Origin: Comamonadaceae bacterium
GTDB lineage: Bacteria > Pseudomonadota > Gammaproteobacteria > Burkholderiales > Burkholderiaceae_C
Direction of reading: 5' to 3'
NCBI GenBank assembly: GCA_947478725.1
Contig: CANJWZ010000005.1
Span: 57,660 to 121,659, forward strand
Length of the DNA stretch: 64,000 nucleotides
Under the pieces are notes generated by a model, which saw nothing but the letters and a program-made list of their open reading frames with translations, ran no database searches and was not told where the DNA came from. The position numbers and the translations under genes are program-made. Positions 36,844-44,355 of this stretch are shown here, piece by piece (position 1 is the stretch's first letter; the number at the start of each line of letters is the position of its first letter).

Positions 36844-37070
36844 TGCGTTCTAGCTTGCTGATCTGTTCTGCAGCCATTTGCCTGGCAGCCTGCGGTGACA
36901 AACCGCAGTCCATGGGCGGTGTGAAGAGCGATGTGGCGCCCTACCAGGGCGTCGACAACAAGTTTGCAGCACCAGGCTGGAAGGCGGGTGACAAAACCAG
37001 TTGGGAACAAGCGCTAAAAGCCAGAACTCAGAACACCCAGAATGAATATACCCGTGCTGCTGCCAAATAA
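36840..37070 (+). CDS. Small lipoprotein in the formate dehydrogenase operon
   Basis: A 76-residue protein with a lipoprotein signal (SSLLICSAAICLAACGDK): the lipobox LAAC puts the lipidated Cys at about residue 18. The mature part is hydrophilic (VAPYQGVDNKFAAPGWKAGD) with no recognised domain. Its ATG overlaps the beta-subunit stop (ATGA), and its stop is 14 bases before the gamma gene, so it belongs to the operon. Function is unknown; a membrane-attached assembly or stabilising role is conceivable. Confidence 0.8.
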   Translation: MMRSSLLICSAAICLAACGDKPQSMGGVKSDVAPYQGVDNKFAAPGWKAGDKTSWEQALKARTQNTQNEYTRAAAK

Positions 37071-37083
37071 TGCTGGAGGCCAT

Positions 37084-38259
37084 ATGAAGCGTGTGCAACT
37101 AGCTATACTTTCGGTAGCGCTTTGTTTTGGCGGATGGGTGCATGCCCAGGCTCCTGCAACTGCTGTAGCAACGCCTAGCGTTGCGCCTGCCGTAGCAGCG
37201 CCCGGCGGGATTCAAGGGCAAAACATTTTTGCAGTCAAACCCGACGCAGATCTTGACCCAAAATACGCAACGCAATCCAACGCTGAGCGTGCCAAGGTAC
37301 AGCCGGGCAACAACGCGCCCATCTGGCGGCAGGTGGGTAGCGGTGTTTCAGGTTTTACCAGCTTGCCAAAAAGCGAAGCACCTGAGGCGGGCAATCTTAT
37401 TCAACCCTTCGTTCAATATCCTGGATCCAATCTGACCAATGCCGGTGAAGCTTGGCGTCAGGTGCGCAACAACTGGCTGATTCCTTACGGTGGATCGTTG
37501 CTGATCATCATCATGTTGGCTTTGGCATTTGTTTATTTTGCCAAGGGTCCGATGAAGACCAACTTGCCTGCAACCGGTCGCAAGATTGAGCGATTCACAC
37601 CGTTTGAACGGGCGTCGCATTGGGCCAATGCCATTGCTTTTGTGGTGTTGGGCGTGTCGGGCGTTGTGATGGCTTATGGGAAGTTCTTTCTGTTGCCTGT
37701 CTTGGGCGGCACGCTTTTCGGCTGGCTGACCTACGCCTTGAAGAATTTGCACAATTTTGCAGGGCCCCTGTTTGCTGTTTCGCTGGTGGTGGTATTTTTC
37801 ACATTTTTGAAGGACAACTGGCCTGAAAAAGGCGATCTCCAGTGGGTTCTCAAGGGTGGGGGCATGTTGGGTGGTGGTCATGCACCACCGACCAACCGGT
37901 TTAACCCCGGGTCAAAAATCATCTTTTGGGGTGGCGTGTTTTTCCTGGGTTTGATCATTGTCTCGTCGGGCTTCGTGATGGACAAAATTGTCCCGGGGCT
38001 GATTTATGAGCGCGGCACCATGCAGATCGCCCATATGGTGCACGCGGTTACCAGTGTGTTGATGCTGGCCATGTTTCTGGCCCATGCTTACCTTGGCTCC
38101 ATCGGTATGGATGGTGCTTACGACGGCATGCGGCACGGCTATGTTGACGAAGCTTGGGCAAAAGAGCACCACGAGTATTGGTATGACGATGTCAAGTCAG
38201 GCAAAATTCCGGCACAGCGAAGCGAGCCTGTAGCGCCAAGCCAGACGGTGCAAATTTAA
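37084..38259 (+). CDS. fdhC: Formate dehydrogenase gamma subunit, cytochrome b
   Basis: A 391-residue membrane subunit that passes electrons from the beta subunit to quinone. The ATG at 37084 follows a GGAGG site. It has a signal sequence (VQLAILSVALCFGGWVHAQA), a Pro/Ala-rich periplasmic stretch of about 100 residues, then an extra helix (LLIIIMLALAFVYFA) and a cytochrome b561-like core of four helices. Candidate heme histidines are in ASHWANAIAF, NLHNFAGP, AHMVHAVTS and LAHAYLGS. The C-terminus is rich in His and charged residues. Confidence 0.92.
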   Translation: MKRVQLAILSVALCFGGWVHAQAPATAVATPSVAPAVAAPGGIQGQNIFAVKPDADLDPKYATQSNAERAKVQPGNNAPIWRQVGSGVSGFTSLPKSEAPEAGNLIQPFVQYPGSNLTNAGEAWRQVRNNWLIPYGGSLLIIIMLALAFVYFAKGPMKTNLPATGRKIERFTPFERASHWANAIAFVVLGVSGVVMAYGKFFLLPVLGGTLFGWLTYALKNLHNFAGPLFAVSLVVVFFTFLKDNWPEKGDLQWVLKGGGMLGGGHAPPTNRFNPGSKIIFWGGVFFLGLIIVSSGFVMDKIVPGLIYERGTMQIAHMVHAVTSVLMLAMFLAHAYLGSIGMDGAYDGMRHGYVDEAWAKEHHEYWYDDVKSGKIPAQRSEPVAPSQTVQI

Positions 38260-38278
38260 TTTTTTTGAGACACACGTG

Positions 38279-38635
38279 ATGAAAAAAATTCTCATTTCCT
38301 TGCTGGTCTTGTCTGCCGCTTCGCTGGCAGCAGCCAAGCTGCCCGCCCTCAACGACGAAGCCAAAGCCAAGGCAGCAGAGGCCGCCGCCAAGACTGCCTG
38401 GTCTGGCAAGGTTGACAACTACCTGCTTTGCAAGTCGCAAGACAAAGTAGCTGCGAGCTACTACAAAACCGCCAAGGCGACTAAAAAAGAAACCAAACCT
38501 GCGGTGGCCACACCGCCTTGTGTGGACCCAGGTGCGTTTGTCTATGTGCCAGCCGTACCTGTGACAGCTGCTGTGGCTCCAGTTCCTGCTACAGCCGCCC
38601 CTGCACCCCCAGCGGTCGCTGCCAAGAAAATCTAA
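38279..38635 (+). CDS. Small periplasmic Ala/Lys-rich protein after fdhC
   Basis: A 118-residue protein with a signal peptide (MKKILISLLVLSAASLAAA). A short charged helical part follows (NDEAKAKAAEAAAKTAWSGK), then one segment with Cys in YLLCKSQDKVAASYYK and another Cys in PPCVDPGAFVY. It ends in a Pro/Ala/Val tail (VPAVPVTAAVAPVPATAAPA). I do not recognise a family. The GTG one codon upstream is an alternative start. It follows the gamma subunit by 19 bases and is followed by a terminator, so it is the last gene of the operon. Confidence 0.7.
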   Translation: MKKILISLLVLSAASLAAAKLPALNDEAKAKAAEAAAKTAWSGKVDNYLLCKSQDKVAASYYKTAKATKKETKPAVATPPCVDPGAFVYVPAVPVTAAVAPVPATAAPAPPAVAAKKI

Positions 38636-38656
38636 AAAGCATTTTCTATTGACAAG

Positions 38657-38684
38657 AGCCGACCCGTAAGGTGTCGGCTTTTTT
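38657..38684 (+). terminator. Rho-independent terminator of the formate dehydrogenase operon
   Basis: AGCCGAC (38657-38663) pairs with GTCGGCT (38673-38679) over a nine-base loop and is followed by a run of Ts (TTTTTT). It lies between the small periplasmic protein gene and fdhD, so fdhD is likely to have its own promoter or depend on read-through. Confidence 0.8.
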
Positions 38685-38700
38685 GTTGTAGGCTCTGCAG

Positions 38701-39645
38701 ATGTCGCTTCCATTTCTCACCCAAGCTCATGCCCCGCTGACCTGCGAGGTGTCCGCCATCAATGAGTTTGGCGAGCACATCAGCGTGTCTATTCCCGCAG
38801 AGCGGGCGCTCACTGTGTATGTTGACAAACGGGAGCTGGTCACGCTGATGACGCTGGGCGCCCACCCCGAGCTGCTGGTGCTGGGTTATTTGCGCAACCA
38901 GCGTTTGATCAGCAGCATTCAAGAGATCGAGTCCATCACCGTCGATTGGGACGTGGGGTCGGCGGCAGTCAAAACGCGCCACGGCATTGCGGACATGGAA
39001 GAAAAAACCGCCAAGCGTGTGGTGACGACTGGCTGCGGCCAGGGCAGTGTCTTTGGTGGCCTGATGGACGAGGTCGATCAAATCAAGTTACCACCAGCAG
39101 CGGTCATGACGCAAAGCCAGCTTTACGCGCTGGTCAACGCCATCCGCTTGAAAGAAACCACCTACAAGTCGGCCGGTTCGGTGCATGCGTGTGCCTTGTT
39201 TGACACCACCGGCGGCGAGCCAGAGATGCTGATCTTTGTTGAAGACGTGGGCCGCCACAATGCGATTGACACGATAGCGGGCTGGATGTGGATCAATATG
39301 TCCCCCACGCTCCCCACTGCGTGTGGTTCGCTTCCCCCCGAGGCGGCCGCTGCGCCTGCGGACTGGCAAAGCCAGATCCACGGCCCCTGCTTGAAGGGAG
39401 AAGATGCCCCATCGCAAGCAGCTAGCCTGGTGTTCTACACCACAGGCCGCTTGACCAGCGAAATGGTCATCAAGTCTGCGCAGATGGGCGTCCCCATCGT
39501 CGTATCGCGTAGCGGCATCACCCAAATGGGTCATCAGGTGGCGCAATCTGTGGGCTTGTGCGCTATTGGCCGCGCTACCAACAAGCGCTTTGTTTGTTAC
39601 ACCAGCAACCAGCGTCTGGTGCTGCAGCCCGGCTTGGCAGCCTAG
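38701..39645 (+). CDS. fdhD: Formate dehydrogenase sulfurtransferase FdhD
   Basis: FdhD moves sulfur from a cysteine desulfurase to the molybdenum cofactor of formate dehydrogenase. The 314-residue protein has VVTTGCGQGSVFGG around the active Cys; E. coli has CxxC, here only the first Cys is present. EDVGRHNAIDTIAG and YTTGRLTSEMVIKSAQMG are conserved. Between them lie about 46 residues where E. coli has about 13. The additional stretch is encoded by copy C of the GC-rich repeat, in frame and without a stop. The product is probably still functional, given the single locus and the intact frame. Confidence 0.93.
   Translation: MSLPFLTQAHAPLTCEVSAINEFGEHISVSIPAERALTVYVDKRELVTLMTLGAHPELLVLGYLRNQRLISSIQEIESITVDWDVGSAAVKTRHGIADMEEKTAKRVVTTGCGQGSVFGGLMDEVDQIKLPPAAVMTQSQLYALVNAIRLKETTYKSAGSVHACALFDTTGGEPEMLIFVEDVGRHNAIDTIAGWMWINMSPTLPTACGSLPPEAAAAPADWQSQIHGPCLKGEDAPSQAASLVFYTTGRLTSEMVIKSAQMGVPIVVSRSGITQMGHQVAQSVGLCAIGRATNKRFVCYTSNQRLVLQPGLAA
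39300..39400 (+). repeat. GC-rich dispersed element, copy C, inside fdhD
   Basis: Starts CCCCCACGCTCCCCACTGCG, passes through CCCCCCGAGGCGGCCGCTGC and CTGGCAAAGCCAG and ends GGCCCCTGCTTGAAGGGAG. It is the closest match to copy A at 2825-2924. It is read through by fdhD and encodes about 33 additional residues. Confidence 0.75.
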
Positions 39646-39689
39646 CCCCTGGCCTGCAATGGTTAGCCGCTTTAGGCTAACCTCATGCC

Positions 39690-42233
39690 ATGAACACACT
39701 TTTTATCAAGCTCGGCTGGCGCACGCTGTGGCGCGATCTGCGCGCTGGCGAGTTGCGGCTGTTGATTGTTGCTGTCACGCTGGCCGTTGCTGCGCTGACC
39801 GCCGTTGGTTTTTTTGCCGATCGGCTCAAGGGTGGCTTGCAGCGTGATGCGCGGCAGTTGCTGGGTGGCGATGCCGTCTTGCGAAGCGATGACATCACGC
39901 CTGCCGTGTTCATTGCCAAGGCTAAGGCGTTGGGTTTGCAAACGGCAGCCAGTGTCAGCTTTCCCACCATGGCGCGCGCCACAGATGCGGATGGTGGCGC
40001 TACCAAATTAGCAGCATTTAAAGCTGTGCCTGCGGGTTATCCGCTGCGTGGAAGCTTGCTGGTCAGCAGCACCGCGGAAGGCAAAGGCGAGAAAACGCGG
40101 GACATTCCGGCGCCTGGCACAGTCTGGGTTGATCCATCCCTGCTGGATGCCCTGGGATTAAAAATCGGCCAAACCTTGCTGATGGGTGACGCCAGTTTTA
40201 AAGTCACTCGCATCATCACCCAAGAGCCCGACCGGGGTGCCGGCTTCATCAGCTTTTCACCCCGCGCCATGATCAATACAGCCGATGTGGCAGCCACCAA
40301 CCTGATTCAACCGGCCAGCCGTACCAACTACCGATTTGCGGTGGCAGGAGACGATCAGGCGGTGGCTGAGTTCGTCAAGTGGGCCAATGCTGAAATCAAA
40401 AAACCGTTCGAGCAATCCGCCATACGCGGTGTACGGCTTGAATCGCTGGAATCTGGCAGCCCCGAGATGAAGCAAACGCTGGATCGGGCCGAAAAGTTTT
40501 TAAACCTGGTGGCACTGCTGGCTGCGCTGCTCAGTGCCGTGGCGGTGGCGATTGTGGCGCGCGGTTTTGCTGCCAAGCACCTGGACGACTGCGCCATGCT
40601 GCGGGTGCTGGGCCAGCCGCAACGAACCATCGCTGCAGCCTATGCTTTTGAGTTTGTGCTGGCCGGTCTTTTTGCCAGCGGATTGGGTGTGGCGATTGGT
40701 TTTGCCGTGCACTACGGTTTTGTTCTGCTGCTGGCCGGGCTGGTTGAAACCGCCTTGCCTGCCGCCACGGTTTGGCCGGTGCTGTTTGGCATGGGCATGG
40801 GGCTGACGCTGCTGCTGGCCTTCGGTTTGCCGCCGGTTTTGCAGCTCGCATCGGTACCGCCACTGCGCGTCATTCGCCGCGATGTGGGTCAGTTAAAACC
40901 TGCATCGGTGGCCGTGCTGGGTGTTGGCACGCTGGGCTTTGCGGCGCTGCTGGTGGCGGCCAGCAGCGACTTGAAATTGGGCTTGATAGCAGTGGGCGGT
41001 TTTGCCGGTGCGGTGCTGCTGTTTGCTGGCGCCAGCTATGCCGCCGTCAAGCTTTTACGCGCCAGCGTGAACGAAGACGTCGCCCCGCGCTGGCTGGTAT
41101 TGGCCACGCGCCAGCTGTCAGCCCGGCCAGCCTACGCTGTTGTGCAAACCAGCGCCTTGGCCATCGGCCTGCTGGCGCTGATGCTGCTGGTGCTTCTGCG
41201 TACCGACCTGGTCGACAGCTGGCGCAAAGCCACGCCGCCCAACGCGCCGAACCGTTTCATCATCAACGTCCAGCCTGATCAAAGCGAAGCCTTCAAGAAA
41301 GCATTGGCAGACGCTGGCGTGACCCGGTACGACTGGTACCCGATGATTCGCGGGCGTCTTGTGGCCGTCAACAACAAGCCGATCACGCCAGATGATTTTT
41401 TAGAGGACCGCGCCAAGAGCCTGGTCAGCCGTGAATTCAACCTGTCTAACGCCGCCAAGCAACCGGCGCATAACAAAATTGTGGCGGGGCAATGGTCAGT
41501 TGAAGAAAAAGGTGCCATCAGCGTTGAAGAAGGCATTGCCAAAACGCTGGGCTTGAAACTCGGTGACGCCTTGAGCTTTGACATTGGCGGGCAAGTCAGC
41601 AGCGCCAAAATCACCAGCCTGCGCAAGGTCGATTGGGGTTCGATGCGGGTCAACTTTTTTGTCATGTACCCGGTGGCCGATGTGGCCGATGTCCCGGTGT
41701 CTTACATCAGCGCTTTCAAAGCGCCGCCAGCCGCAGCCCAAGGCGTGCAGAGCTTCGACAACACATTGGTCAGAGCCTTCCCCAACATCACCAACATCGA
41801 CACCACCAGCACCCTGGCCCAGGTGCAGCGGGTGCTTGACCAGGTCATTCGCGCAGTCGAGTTTTTATTCGGCTTCACGCTGGCAGCCGGGCTGGTGGTG
41901 CTGTTCGCGGCGATTACCGCTACCCGTGAAGAACGCGCCAAAGAGTTTGCCATCATGCGCGCTGTGGGTGCGCGGGCCAGCCTGCTCAGGCAGGTGCAGC
42001 GAGCCGAGCTGGCCGGCGTGGGTTTGCTGGCCGGCTTTCTGGCGTCCGTCGTGGCGCTTGGCGTCGGCTGGGGCTTGGCCAGATATGTGTTTGACTTTGC
42101 ATGGACAGGCTCATGGACCGTACCGCTGATGGGAAGCCTGGCCGGGGCGGCGATGGCCCTGGCTGCGGGGTGGTGGGGCTTGCGATCGGTACTCAACACG
42201 CCCGTGGTCGAGACGCTGCGCAAAGCGCAATGA
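39690..42233 (+). CDS. ABC transporter permease of the FtsX/YbbP type
   Basis: An 847-residue membrane protein with one N-terminal helix, a large periplasmic domain (about residues 45-260), a first FtsX permease unit (about 265-400), a central helix region, a second periplasmic domain and a second FtsX unit at the C-terminus. Signatures include NLVALLAALLSAVAVAIVAR and TATREERAKEFAIMRAVGAR. This layout matches the YbbP group, thought to extract or export lipids or lipoproteins. The matching ATPase (YbbA/LolD-like) is not adjacent; the neighbours are fdhD and a globin. Confidence 0.88.
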   Translation: MNTLFIKLGWRTLWRDLRAGELRLLIVAVTLAVAALTAVGFFADRLKGGLQRDARQLLGGDAVLRSDDITPAVFIAKAKALGLQTAASVSFPTMARATDADGGATKLAAFKAVPAGYPLRGSLLVSSTAEGKGEKTRDIPAPGTVWVDPSLLDALGLKIGQTLLMGDASFKVTRIITQEPDRGAGFISFSPRAMINTADVAATNLIQPASRTNYRFAVAGDDQAVAEFVKWANAEIKKPFEQSAIRGVRLESLESGSPEMKQTLDRAEKFLNLVALLAALLSAVAVAIVARGFAAKHLDDCAMLRVLGQPQRTIAAAYAFEFVLAGLFASGLGVAIGFAVHYGFVLLLAGLVETALPAATVWPVLFGMGMGLTLLLAFGLPPVLQLASVPPLRVIRRDVGQLKPASVAVLGVGTLGFAALLVAASSDLKLGLIAVGGFAGAVLLFAGASYAAVKLLRASVNEDVAPRWLVLATRQLSARPAYAVVQTSALAIGLLALMLLVLLRTDLVDSWRKATPPNAPNRFIINVQPDQSEAFKKALADAGVTRYDWYPMIRGRLVAVNNKPITPDDFLEDRAKSLVSREFNLSNAAKQPAHNKIVAGQWSVEEKGAISVEEGIAKTLGLKLGDALSFDIGGQVSSAKITSLRKVDWGSMRVNFFVMYPVADVADVPVSYISAFKAPPAAAQGVQSFDNTLVRAFPNITNIDTTSTLAQVQRVLDQVIRAVEFLFGFTLAAGLVVLFAAITATREERAKEFAIMRAVGARASLLRQVQRAELAGVGLLAGFLASVVALGVGWGLARYVFDFAWTGSWTVPLMGSLAGAAMALAAGWWGLRSVLNTPVVETLRKAQ

Positions 42234-42253
42234 TTTGAAGGTAGGTGCCGCGC

Positions 42254-42757
42254 ATGCAAATTCCCGAAAAACCCGCATTTGACACACCCTTTGAATGGAT
42301 AGGCGGCGAAGCCAGGGTCAAAGCGCTGGTCGAGCGCTTTTATGACCTGATGGATCTGGAGCCCAACTACAGCGCCCTGCGCGCCACCCATGCGGGGCCG
42401 CTTGATAACGCACGACAAAAAACCTTCTGGTTTTTATGCGGCTGGTTGGGTGGGCCGCAGTACTACACCGAAAAGTTCGGCCACCCGATGCTGCGCATGC
42501 GTCATATGGAGTTATTGGGGTCAGACACCAATTTCGCTGCGGTGCGAAGCACCGCACCCTCCGGGCGAGCCGCAGGCTCGGCGAATTTGGGCTCTGACCC
42601 CAAAAACTCCCGATCTATAGGTATTAAAGAACGCGACCAGTGGCTGGCCTGCATGAACCAGGCAATGGTGGAGACCGGTGTTGACGAGGCGCTAAGAGGC
42701 CGCCTGAACACCTCGTTTTTTCAGACCGCCGACTGGATGCGCAACAAGAACGAGTGA
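42254..42757 (+). CDS. Group II truncated hemoglobin with an in-frame repeat insertion
   Basis: The 167-residue protein is a TrHb2-type globin, normally about 130 residues. FYDLMDLEPNY, KTFWFLCGWLGGPQYY and FGHPMLRMRH are conserved, with His84 the proximal heme ligand. The conserved G8 Trp (ERDQWLACMN) is residue 130. The His-Trp spacing is 46, against 13 in M. tuberculosis TrHbO (His75, Trp88). The extra 33 residues (from about 87 to 119) come from a palindromic element at 42515-42603, adjacent to the heme pocket. The frame stays open. Heme binding may persist if the insert loops out. Confidence 0.88.
   Translation: MQIPEKPAFDTPFEWIGGEARVKALVERFYDLMDLEPNYSALRATHAGPLDNARQKTFWFLCGWLGGPQYYTEKFGHPMLRMRHMELLGSDTNFAAVRSTAPSGRAAGSANLGSDPKNSRSIGIKERDQWLACMNQAMVETGVDEALRGRLNTSFFQTADWMRNKNE
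42515..42603. repeat. Palindromic REP-like element inside the globin gene
   Basis: Outer arms TTGGGGTCAGACACCAATTT (from 42515) and AATTTGGGCTCTGACCCCAA (to 42603) are inverted copies with 20 of 23 positions matching over the full arms. Inside are two perfect hairpins: TGCGGTGC-GAA-GCACCGCA (42538-42556) and CGAGCC-GCA-GGCTCG (42566-42580). The shape resembles REP elements mobilised by RAYT (Y1 tyrosine) transposases. No transposase gene is in the window. Confidence 0.8.
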
Positions 42758-42760
42758 CAA

Positions 42761-42781
42761 AGGAGGGGTTCAAACCCTCCT
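42761..42781. other. Hairpin between convergent genes
   Basis: AGGAGGG and CCCTCCT form a perfect 7-bp stem over a 7-base loop, eight bases before the stop of the phytase-like gene and just after the globin stop. No T-run follows on either strand, so it is at best a weak bidirectional terminator. Confidence 0.4.
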
Positions 42782-42788
42782 GCTGCGC

Positions 42789-44150
42789 TCAATTGGCCTT
42801 TAAAAACTCTGCCACTTCCAGCAAAATCAATTCATTGTCATCGGCCTTGTTCGGCTCGCGGCTGCTTGAATACGGCAGGTTGTTGTCGTTGCCCACAATG
42901 ATGTGCTTGGCATCCACGACATCGACGTTTTCAATCGTGAAAAACGGGAAGGTCAACACGCCGTTGGTCAACGGTTTGCGGGCCAACTTGGCCGGGTCAG
43001 CGATCGCCATCAGGTCGATATAGCCAATTTTGCGCACCGGGCCGCCGACGTTGGAGTCAGTCATTTCAATCTTGTAAACGCGCTTGAACTTCGCCAGGTC
43101 GTGAAAGCAGTCGGTGCGTTTTTGGCCTTCCGGGCAGGCTTTGTCGGCCGTGCCTTCGCCGTTGTCGCGTTCGATGATCAGACCCGTCGTGCCGTCAATC
43201 ATGTTGAAGTCGCCAATTGCATGGCTGTTGGCCTCCATCACGTACTTCCAGTGGCGGCCTGTCCAGCTTTCGGTTTTCACGTCAAATTCGAGCACCCGCA
43301 GGTAGTCTTTGCCGTCCAGGTTTTCGTTGCTTTTGGTCGCTGCGTTGTGCAGCGCGCCTTCCAGCAATGCATACAGCTTGCTGCCGTCTTTGGATGCAGC
43401 CATGCCTTCAAAACCTTTGGAGCGCCGCACCTGAAAGTCCACCGTACCGCCCGGTGCGGCTGGCATTGTCAGCGCCGGATTGTCTGGCGAGCGCACCACC
43501 TTGCCGTCGACCAGGGTGTCAAACACGGCCATTACTTTGCCCTTCAAGTCAGCCTTGATGAGGAAGGGCCCCAACTCGTCGCCAATCCACAAGGCGCCGC
43601 CCGCAAATTGAAAGCTTTCGGTGTCAAAGTCGCTGCCCGTCAGGTAACGCTTTTTGGTGCCTTCCTGAACAATACGAAAAGGTACTTTTTTGTCGGGGTC
43701 ATGCAAGAAAATGGTTTCCAGCCGCTTCATGCTGCCGGTTTTAAAGTCAATGTTGTAGCGGTTCAGGTACAGCATGGTGTCGGGCGAATTGGCTTTGGAG
43801 CCAAAGCCGTTGTCAGTCAATATCCAGTAGCTACCGTCAGGCATTTTCTTGATGCCCGAGTGGCCTTGAATTGGCTGGCCCTTGAAAGGCAGTGACACGC
43901 CGGTTGGTCTGCCGGCAGACATGCCCTCGACGGTACCCACGGCTTCTACCCGTTTGCCGGTGGTGAATTTGCCGCTGATTTTCAAATCGTCAGATGCGTC
44001 TTTGGGGGCTGCAATAAAAGACTGTGCAGGCATCACGGCGTGTCCGGCCAGCGTCGCAGGAAAGGCCGTTTGCGCTTGCAGCGGCATGGCTGCCAGCGCG
44101 CTGCTTGCTGCGATGGCCGTCAGCAGTGTTGAAAAATAAGATGAAGACAT
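42789..44150 (-). CDS. Secreted phytase-like (esterase-like activity of phytase) protein
   Basis: A 453-residue exported protein with a signal peptide (LLTAIAASSALAAMPLQAQT) and a single beta-propeller-like domain. Segments include GVSLPFKGQPIQGHSGIKKM, SYWILTDNGFGSKANSPDTM, GTVDFQVRRSKGFEGMAAS and GLIIERDNGEGT. This is the pattern of the esterase-like activity of phytase family. Actual substrates are poorly known; a phosphoesterase acting in the periplasm or outside is likely. It is convergent with the globin gene, and 205 bp separate it from the Bug receptor gene. Confidence 0.85.
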   Translation of the reverse strand: MSSSYFSTLLTAIAASSALAAMPLQAQTAFPATLAGHAVMPAQSFIAAPKDASDDLKISGKFTTGKRVEAVGTVEGMSAGRPTGVSLPFKGQPIQGHSGIKKMPDGSYWILTDNGFGSKANSPDTMLYLNRYNIDFKTGSMKRLETIFLHDPDKKVPFRIVQEGTKKRYLTGSDFDTESFQFAGGALWIGDELGPFLIKADLKGKVMAVFDTLVDGKVVRSPDNPALTMPAAPGGTVDFQVRRSKGFEGMAASKDGSKLYALLEGALHNAATKSNENLDGKDYLRVLEFDVKTESWTGRHWKYVMEANSHAIGDFNMIDGTTGLIIERDNGEGTADKACPEGQKRTDCFHDLAKFKRVYKIEMTDSNVGGPVRKIGYIDLMAIADPAKLARKPLTNGVLTFPFFTIENVDVVDAKHIIVGNDNNLPYSSSREPNKADDNELILLEVAEFLKAN

Positions 44151-44229
44151 GTGCGCGTTCCCTGGTTGTTAAAAACGCTGATGATGCGCACGCACTGTGA
44201 CGGTGTGATTACACAAGCTGAGTTGACAG

Positions 44230-44287
44230 TAATTGCTATTGATTAAATAGCATATTGCCTATATATTGATTGGACTGTAGGCCTATT
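44230..44287 (+). repeat. AT-rich dispersed repeat, copy 4
   Basis: Begins ATTGCTATTGATTAAATAGC and ends ATTGATTGGACTGTAGGCC. It occupies the gap between the phytase-like gene start and the end of the Bug gene. It shares the core pattern with copies 1, 2, 3 and 5. Confidence 0.55.
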
Positions 44288-44355
44288 CCTCACCTGAAAT
44301 ACCGAAAACCGATCCCCAATGCGTCGGCGCGCTGGCTAAAAACGTTCAGGTCGAT

